NCBI GenBank assembly: GCA_902627735.1
Contig: CACOKI010000001.1
Span: 62,001 to 126,000 of the forward strand
Length of the DNA: 64,000 bases
Origin: an uncultured Pelagibacteraceae bacterium
GTDB lineage: Bacteria > Pseudomonadota > Alphaproteobacteria > Pelagibacterales > Pelagibacteraceae
Direction of reading: 5' to 3'
Shown piece after piece: positions 58,629 through 64,000 of this stretch (position 1 is its first letter; every line of letters starts with the position of its first letter). The notes beneath the pieces were generated by a model. That model had not been told where the DNA came from, made no database searches, and saw only the letters and a list, made by a program, of their open reading frames with translations. The position numbers and the translations under genes were made by a program.

Positions 58629-59220
58629 ATTTTATAACTATACTCTTATTTTTATATTAATTTCTCTTCTATCTTGTTCTTCTATACCTAAGAATACATC
58701 TGATAGTTGTTCAATTTTTGATGAAAAATACTTTTGGTATAAGCATACTAAAAAGGTAGAAAAAAAATGGGGTACTCCAATATATATTCAATTAGCTATA
58801 ATTAAAATGGAGTCAGACTTTGATTGGTTAGCTAAACCTGGTAGAACTAAAATTTTTAAGGTAATACCCTACAAGCGACTTTCAAGTTCATTTGGTTATT
58901 CACAAGCAATCAAAGGAACTTGGGAACAATATAAAAAAGAAACCGGAAATAAATTAGCGTCAAGAGTAAGATTTAAAGATAGTGTTGACTTTATTGGTTG
59001 GTATACAAATAAAACTGAGACAATTCTAAAAATTTCAAAAAAAGATGCCTTTAGACAATATCTTGCTTATCATGAAGGTTGGGGGAATTATAAATATTAT
59101 AAAAAGAATAAAAAAGTAATAAAACTAGCTAAAAAAGTAGAGAAGCAATCAAATATTTATAAAAACCAACTAAATAAATGCAAAAATATTTTAAGTAGAA
59201 AAAAGTTTATTATTTTCTAA
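58618..59220 (+). CDS. Lytic transglycosylase-like lipoprotein
   Basis: A 200-residue protein with a lipoprotein signal (LLSC box at about residue 19-21), so probably outer-membrane anchored. The lysozyme-like fold of soluble-lytic-transglycosylase type is suggested by the candidate catalytic glutamate in LAIIKMESDFDW, the SFGYSQAIKGTWEQYK segment, and LAYHEGWGNYKYY. I chose ATG at 58618 over the adjacent in-frame TTG at 58615. The 3' end overlaps the convergent RND gene by 11 bases. Cutting peptidoglycan would provide substrates for the AmpG-type recycling genes in this window. Confidence 0.78.
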   Translation: MKNKFYNYTLIFILISLLSCSSIPKNTSDSCSIFDEKYFWYKHTKKVEKKWGTPIYIQLAIIKMESDFDWLAKPGRTKIFKVIPYKRLSSSFGYSQAIKGTWEQYKKETGNKLASRVRFKDSVDFIGWYTNKTETILKISKKDAFRQYLAYHEGWGNYKYYKKNKKVIKLAKKVEKQSNIYKNQLNKCKNILSRKKFIIF

Positions 59221-62200
59221 TTAGTTCTTTCTTCAATTCCAAATCAACCGAGTCAATTCTTTTGGTATTTTTTGCAAGGGCTAAGTACATAGCTGGTGTT
59301 ATGTATAATGTAAAAAAAGTAGAGATAATCATACCACCCAAAATAGTTGCACCAACTGCTAACCTCGATCCTTCACCGGCACCTGGGCCAAAATTTCCAA
59401 TTACTAAAGGCAACATTGCTATCATGGTACTGAGAGATGTCATAATTATCGGTCTAAATCTTACACTGCAAGCTTCTTTAACTGATGACTCGATGTTTTT
59501 TCCTGTTGTTCTAATTTGATTAGCAAAATCAACAATAAGAATACTATTTTTAGTGGATATGCCTATTAGAATAATTAATGCAATTTGAGAAAAAATATTA
59601 ATCGAAGTATTTAAAAATAAAATAAAAACTAATCCTCCAAAAATAGCAAGAGGTACTGTTAAAATTATTATGAATGGATGTATAAAAGAATTGAATGTTG
59701 CTGCCATTACTAAATAAGCTGTCAGTAAAGCTAAGGCAAAAATGATTAACATTTCATTACTTGTTTCTTTAATTTCCTCTGATTTCCCTTTCCAAGTAAT
59801 TTGATTTTTTGGAGCGAGAATTGCCATCTCTTTTTCAAAAAATTTTATTGCTTCAGTTAATGTATAGTTTTCACTTATATTTGCAGAAATCGTTATTGCT
59901 CTTTGTCTATTATATCTAGCCAACTCCTTAGCTGAACCTTCTTCTTTAAAACTTATCAAATTAGCTAATGAAATGAGTTTACCATTAGTTTCTGATCGTA
60001 CAAAAATTTTTGAAATTCCTTCTTTATTTCTTCTATCTGACAGATATTGTTGAACAACTATTGGATATTCTTTACCCAACCTATTGAAGGTCGTAATTTT
60101 CTTACCACCATAGAGAGTTTCGATAGTTTCACCTATAGATTTAGTAGATATTCCAAGATCTTTAGCCTTATTTTTATTTATTATTAATTTAACCTCAGGT
60201 TTGTTTCGATTGTAATCTGATTCTACTCTCGAAAGATTTTTGTTTGATCTGATTCTTTGAATTACTTTTTTTTGAATTTCTTCAAGTTCCTCATATGTAT
60301 TTCCATAAATCACCATTTGAACTGGTTTATTGTAATTTGATACTCTTATTGATTGAGGAGATATTGGAAACGCTAAGGCTTGAGGCAAAGTAACAATTTT
60401 ACCTATAGCCTCTCTTAAAACAACTTGTTGCCCTTTACTTCTATTTTTCCAGTCATCTAAAAGGGCAATTATTATAAAACTATTGTAGGAATTAGCAGAA
60501 CTTCCAAAGCCAGGTACTCTCATTATAAATCTCGAATAAGGACTATCCTCTGCTTGTAAAAGAGGTATCAACCTTGCTTCAACTTTTTGAGCTTGTTCTT
60601 GCGTATATTCAAAAGAACTTCCTTCATCTGTCGCTCCAATAATTAAATATGCACCACGATCTTCTAAAGGTAATAATTCTTTTTTCGAAAAACTAAATAA
60701 AAATATAGATATGGCAATAATAAAAAAGATAAAAAAAATTACTGCCCTAGTTTTATGTATTACTATGGTTAACGTCTCTTTATAAAAATTAGCAAAAATT
60801 AAAAAAATTTTTTCGAATTTTTCTATTAAGCTTTTCTTAGATGATGTTTTGTTCAAAAATTTACTTGCTAGCATTGGCGACAGGGTAAGGGCAACAAATG
60901 AAGATACTACTATAGAAAATGATAATGCAATTGCTGTTTCTCTGAATAAAGTTCCTGAAATTCCTTCAATAAAAATTAATGGTAGAAAAACTGCAATCAA
61001 AATTAAGGTAGTTGCAATAATTGCAAATGAAATTTGTTTTGATCCCTTGTATGCAGCAACAAGAGGTTTTTCACCATTTTCTATCCTTCTGTATATTGCA
61101 TCGGTCATTATTACTGAGTCGTCTGTAATTATTCCAATAGCTAAAATAAAACTTAAAAGAACAAAAATATTTATTGATAGTCCAAATATATAAAGACCTA
61201 AAAATGATGCTATTAAACTTACAGGAAGAGCTATTGCTGGTACAATAACTGCTTTAAGATTCCCTAAAAATAAATAAATTATCAAAACAACCAATATAAA
61301 AGCAATTATTAAAGTTTTATAGACTTCTTCTATTGCAGCTTCAACATAGTTTGCCCTATTGAAAGAGACTCTTAAATCTAATTCTTCAGGTAAAGTTTTT
61401 TTGACTTCAATTAATCTTTTCTTGATATCATTTGAAAGCTCGACAGTTGAGGCGCCACTTTTTGCATAAATTCCAATTCCAACAGTTCTTAAATTTATTT
61501 GATCTTTTGTTTGTGCTTTAAAAAGAGTTTTTTCAGAGACTGGACCGAATTCAACATTTGCAACATCGGATAGTAATATAACTTTATTTTTAGTTTTTTT
61601 AATTGGTAGCTGTTTAATTGTTTCTATATCATTATACGATTTATCTAGATTAAGCGTTAGATCGATATTATCTGCTTCTAGTGTCCCTGCTGGAAGACTT
61701 ATATTTTCTCCAAGCATGGCAAGTTCTACTTCTTTGATAGTTAAATCATTAGCGGCAAGTTTAATTGGATCAATCCAAACTCTTATACTTAATTCTCTTA
61801 GTCCTCCAACTAATATACGACCAACATTTTTAATACTTGAAAATTGATCAATTAAATATCTTTCAGCATAATCACCTAACTCAAGGTCACTCCAAGTGGA
61901 AGAAGATAGAGATAACCACATAGTAGTTGTAAAACCAGCTGCTCTTTTTAATATTTGAGGAGGATCAGACTCAGATGGCAAATTATCTACTATCCTGGCG
62001 ACTCTTTCTCTTATGTCGTTGGCAGCATTATCTAAGTCAATACTAGTATCAAATTCAACATTAATTGTGCTTCTTCCATTTTCAGATTTGGAGTCGATAT
62101 TTTTTATGCCTTCAGCACCCCCAATAACATCTTCAACAACTTGAGTCACCTCTTGGTCTACTATTGATGCTGCAGCAGATTTATAGTTTACTTGAACCTG

Positions 62201-62338
62201 AACAACAGGTGGCTGTATTCCATCTGGTAGTTCTCTAACAGGTAATTTCCAAAACACAAATAAACCAAAAATTATTAAAATTAGAGACATTACCCAAGAG
62301 ACTGTTGGTCTTTTGATGCTTAATTCAGTAATAAACAT
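59210..62338 (-). CDS. RND-family efflux transporter (inner membrane pump)
   Basis: A 1042-residue protein of the AcrB/MexB type with 12 membrane helices and two large periplasmic loops. The N-terminus MFITELSIKRPTVSWVMSLI and the proton-relay aspartates in IGIITDDSVIMTDAIYRRIENG (GIITDDSVIMTDAIYRR) are characteristic; RPIIMTSLSTMIAMLPL is the matching C-terminal-half motif. It exports drugs, detergents or metabolites by proton antiport; the substrate cannot be told. It starts one base after the adaptor gene. No outer-membrane channel gene is in the window. Confidence 0.94.
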   Translation of the reverse strand: MFITELSIKRPTVSWVMSLILIIFGLFVFWKLPVRELPDGIQPPVVQVQVNYKSAAASIVDQEVTQVVEDVIGGAEGIKNIDSKSENGRSTINVEFDTSIDLDNAANDIRERVARIVDNLPSESDPPQILKRAAGFTTTMWLSLSSSTWSDLELGDYAERYLIDQFSSIKNVGRILVGGLRELSIRVWIDPIKLAANDLTIKEVELAMLGENISLPAGTLEADNIDLTLNLDKSYNDIETIKQLPIKKTKNKVILLSDVANVEFGPVSEKTLFKAQTKDQINLRTVGIGIYAKSGASTVELSNDIKKRLIEVKKTLPEELDLRVSFNRANYVEAAIEEVYKTLIIAFILVVLIIYLFLGNLKAVIVPAIALPVSLIASFLGLYIFGLSINIFVLLSFILAIGIITDDSVIMTDAIYRRIENGEKPLVAAYKGSKQISFAIIATTLILIAVFLPLIFIEGISGTLFRETAIALSFSIVVSSFVALTLSPMLASKFLNKTSSKKSLIEKFEKIFLIFANFYKETLTIVIHKTRAVIFFIFFIIAISIFLFSFSKKELLPLEDRGAYLIIGATDEGSSFEYTQEQAQKVEARLIPLLQAEDSPYSRFIMRVPGFGSSANSYNSFIIIALLDDWKNRSKGQQVVLREAIGKIVTLPQALAFPISPQSIRVSNYNKPVQMVIYGNTYEELEEIQKKVIQRIRSNKNLSRVESDYNRNKPEVKLIINKNKAKDLGISTKSIGETIETLYGGKKITTFNRLGKEYPIVVQQYLSDRRNKEGISKIFVRSETNGKLISLANLISFKEEGSAKELARYNRQRAITISANISENYTLTEAIKFFEKEMAILAPKNQITWKGKSEEIKETSNEMLIIFALALLTAYLVMAATFNSFIHPFIIILTVPLAIFGGLVFILFLNTSINIFSQIALIILIGISTKNSILIVDFANQIRTTGKNIESSVKEACSVRFRPIIMTSLSTMIAMLPLVIGNFGPGAGEGSRLAVGATILGGMIISTFFTLYITPAMYLALAKNTKRIDSVDLELKKELIRK

Positions 62339-63208
62339 TTATTTTTTAATTGGTTTTATTTTGCCATTAGGTCTCACTTTTTTTAAACCTTCAGCAACAA
62401 CAATATCTTGTAGGTTTAATCCAGAGATTATTTCAATATTTTTATCATCTCTAAGACCAGTTTTAACCTCAGTTTTTAAGGCAAGATTTTCATCATTTAT
62501 TTTATACACAAAGGATTTTTCACCTTCTATCATTACGCTTGTGTCAGGAACACTTAAAGAGTTTCTTAAATTGAATTTAACGCTTACCTCTAATAAAGAC
62601 CCTGAAATCATATCTTGTTGTTTATTTTCTACTTTTATTCTAGATAATAAACTTCTAGTATCAGCATTAATTCTACTTGAAACAAAATCCACCTCACCTT
62701 GAAAAAATTTATTTTTGTGGCTTGATACTTTAATTTCAACTGGGAGCCCTTTTTTTATAAACGCAGAGTAATTTTCAGGTATTTTTATGTCAGAATAAAT
62801 AACAGAGTTGTCGTCGAGTGTAATAATGAAAATATTATCAGATACTAAAATATCTTCTGTTATGCCTGTATAACCTAGAACACCTGAGAATGGGGCAATT
62901 ATATCTCCACTTTTTAACTTAATTAGAACTTCACCTTTTTTAATATTGTTTTTAAGTTTTAAATCCTCCAGAAGATCACTTTTTTTTATTTTAAAACTTT
63001 TAGATTTATTTGAAATGGCGGTACCAAAAGTTTCAATTTTATTTGAAAATTCTTTATTAACTACTTTGGTTACTATTATTCCTGGAGGCGGCTGTTTACT
63101 AAATTTTTTTTTGAAATGATTTCCAATCATTGTTCGACCAATAATCACTATTGCAATTATTAAAAAAAAGGTGGTAATTATGTAAATTGTTTTTGTTGAT
63201 CTTTTCAT
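62339..63208 (-). CDS. RND periplasmic adaptor protein lacking the alpha-hairpin
   Basis: A 289-residue membrane fusion protein of the AcrA/HlyD family, with one N-terminal membrane anchor (about 8-25). The two lipoyl half-motifs are GTAISNKSK to KKGEVLIKLK (about 62-99) and IIAPFSGVLGYTGI (103-116). They are separated only by SGD, so the long coiled-coil hairpin that normally sits between them and docks on TolC-type channels is missing. The beta-barrel (KIPENYSAFIKKGLPVEIKV) and membrane-proximal domains follow. It ends next to the RND pump gene and starts seven bases after the sulfurtransferase gene. Confidence 0.88.
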   Translation of the reverse strand: MKRSTKTIYIITTFFLIIAIVIIGRTMIGNHFKKKFSKQPPPGIIVTKVVNKEFSNKIETFGTAISNKSKSFKIKKSDLLEDLKLKNNIKKGEVLIKLKSGDIIAPFSGVLGYTGITEDILVSDNIFIITLDDNSVIYSDIKIPENYSAFIKKGLPVEIKVSSHKNKFFQGEVDFVSSRINADTRSLLSRIKVENKQQDMISGSLLEVSVKFNLRNSLSVPDTSVMIEGEKSFVYKINDENLALKTEVKTGLRDDKNIEIISGLNLQDIVVAEGLKKVRPNGKIKPIKK

Positions 63209-63215
63209 TTTAAAT

Positions 63216-64000
63216 TCAAATTATGCCGTATTCAGCCCAGGAGCCATCATAAATACAGGGTTGATATTTATCATTTATTAAAGAATAAGCTAGTGCCAAA
63301 ACACACGCAGTAACTCCAGATCCACATGAAAAAACAATATCTTTTTCATTTAAATCTTTTATGAATGGTTTAAATACATTTTTAAGTTCATCTTTATTTT
63401 TAAAAGTTTTATCTTTGTTAAGACAATGATTAAAAGGAATACAAAAAGAATTTTTTATAGATCCACTTCTCAAACCTTTTCTGGGCTCAGGTACTTTCCC
63501 TTCAAATCTTTCTTTACTCCTACCATCAATAACTTTGAATTTTTGAGATTTAATATTTTCTTCAATTGAAATTTTGTTTTTAACTAGTTCTTTTTTTTCA
63601 TTACTTTTGTAATCTGAAATTTTAACTTTGGGAATATCATTAGTAACATTTCTATTTTCATTGATCCACTTCTTCAAACCTCCATTTAGTATATGAACTA
63701 AATTAGGATTATGTCCAAAATAAATAAAATTAAACCAACAACGACAGGAACTCACTACATCCGAGTTATCATAAATTATGATTTTATCTGATTGGTTAAT
63801 TCCCATTTGTGAAACTATTTTTTCCCAATTATTCTTATCTGTAAGCATATGAGGAAGGGCTGTATTTTTTTGGGAATTTTTATCTAGATCAAAAAATAAA
63901 GAACCAGAAATATGTTCCTTAATATATTCTTCATATCCATTTCTTTTCGTTTGAGGCATATGCCAGGAACAATCAATTATTTTTACATCATTGAAATTTT
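63216..64000 (-). CDS. Thiosulfate/3-mercaptopyruvate sulfurtransferase (5' end outside the window)
   Basis: A two-domain rhodanese. The frame stays open to the window edge: before the internal Met at 63959 it reads NFNDVKIIDCSWH, matching the usual N-terminal strand of the family, so the true start is beyond base 64000. The N-terminal domain has HISGSLFFDLDKNSQ; the C-terminal domain carries the active-site loop VFSCGSGVTACVLALA, whose CGSGVTAC form is typical of mercaptopyruvate/thiosulfate sulfurtransferases. It likely handles sulfane sulfur from cysteine or thiosulfate in the cytoplasm. The adaptor and RND genes follow on the same strand. Confidence 0.93.
   Translation of the reverse strand, partial: NFNDVKIIDCSWHMPQTKRNGYEEYIKEHISGSLFFDLDKNSQKNTALPHMLTDKNNWEKIVSQMGINQSDKIIIYDNSDVVSSCRCWFNFIYFGHNPNLVHILNGGLKKWINENRNVTNDIPKVKISDYKSNEKKELVKNKISIEENIKSQKFKVIDGRSKERFEGKVPEPRKGLRSGSIKNSFCIPFNHCLNKDKTFKNKDELKNVFKPFIKDLNEKDIVFSCGSGVTACVLALAYSLINDKYQPCIYDGSWAEYGII

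Noticed and set aside
60849-61193. 114-codon plus-strand frame inside the RND gene
   Set aside because: Antisense to conserved membrane helices including the proton-relay region; no independent evidence.
63216-63959. Methionine at 63959 as true start of the sulfurtransferase
   Set aside because: The frame continues to the window edge with a sequence typical of the family's first strand (NDVKIIDCSWH).

Overview
This 64 kb window looks like chromosome from an alphaproteobacterium of the SAR11 clade (Candidatus Pelagibacter or a close relative). The evidence is the very AT-rich sequence, the almost complete coding coverage (the largest gap between genes is about 190 bases), many 1 to 20 base gene overlaps, a DmdA protein that reads like the known SAR11 DMSP demethylase, a SAM-II riboswitch in front of metX, and alphaproteobacterial gene orders throughout. 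I found no rRNA, tRNA, CRISPR array, insertion sequence or prophage.

Layout. 1-2054: end of an acyl-CoA ligase (probably dmdB), an alpha/beta hydrolase and dmdA, together a DMSP demethylation cluster. 2070-16484: asd, then a long same-strand block of central metabolism: sdhCDAB, mmsA, mdh, sucCD, sucAB, lpd. 16581-19376: a small, extremely AT-rich cell-surface module (short secreted protein, membrane sulfatase-fold protein, CDP-glycerol glycerophosphotransferase-like protein). 19382-26236: priA and the F1 ATP synthase operon atpHAGDC. 26225-32756 (minus): the rplU-rpmA-obgE-proB-proA-nadD-rsfS-ctpA-rppH block. 32820-35258 (minus): gloB, metW and metX, with promoter and SAM-II riboswitch. 35450-37428 (plus): hisC and tyrA-type dehydrogenase. 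37425-40979 (minus): NlpC/P60 peptidase, AmpG-like permease, TrkH. 41067-44595 (plus): class I lysyl-tRNA synthetase, pyrD, rpmB, queuosine-precursor transporter. 44598-47703 (minus): a polyamine operon (ornithine-type decarboxylase, deoxyhypusine-synthase-like protein, agmatinase-family ureohydrolase). 47825-59220: regA/actR, bioY (minus), polA, chvI-chvG, ahcY, tsaE, a frameshifted amgK, murU, gpmA (minus), VanZ-like protein, lytic transglycosylase-like lipoprotein. 59210-64000 (minus): RND pump, an unusually short adaptor, and a sulfurtransferase running off the end.

Themes. Sulfur and one-carbon metabolism recur (dmdA, metX/metW under SAM control, ahcY, sulfurtransferase). Cell-wall turnover and recycling recur too (AmpG-like, NlpC/P60, lytic transglycosylase, AmgK-MurU). 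Streamlining is visible as convergent genes that overlap tail to tail and as genes missing from otherwise conserved neighbourhoods: no rlmH between rsfS and ctpA, no hprK/PTS genes between chvG and ahcY.

The most noteworthy observations are: (1) complex II membrane anchors in which both heme b axial histidines appear to be replaced; (2) a deoxyhypusine-synthase-like enzyme in a polyamine operon, keeping the catalytic lysine but with several substrate-contact residues changed; (3) an amgK gene broken by one extra base in a T8 run while its partner murU is intact; (4) an RND adaptor that lacks the alpha-helical hairpin; (5) a SAM-II riboswitch whose predicted transcription start lies at the aptamer's first base. 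All alignments to reference proteins were made by eye and from memory.
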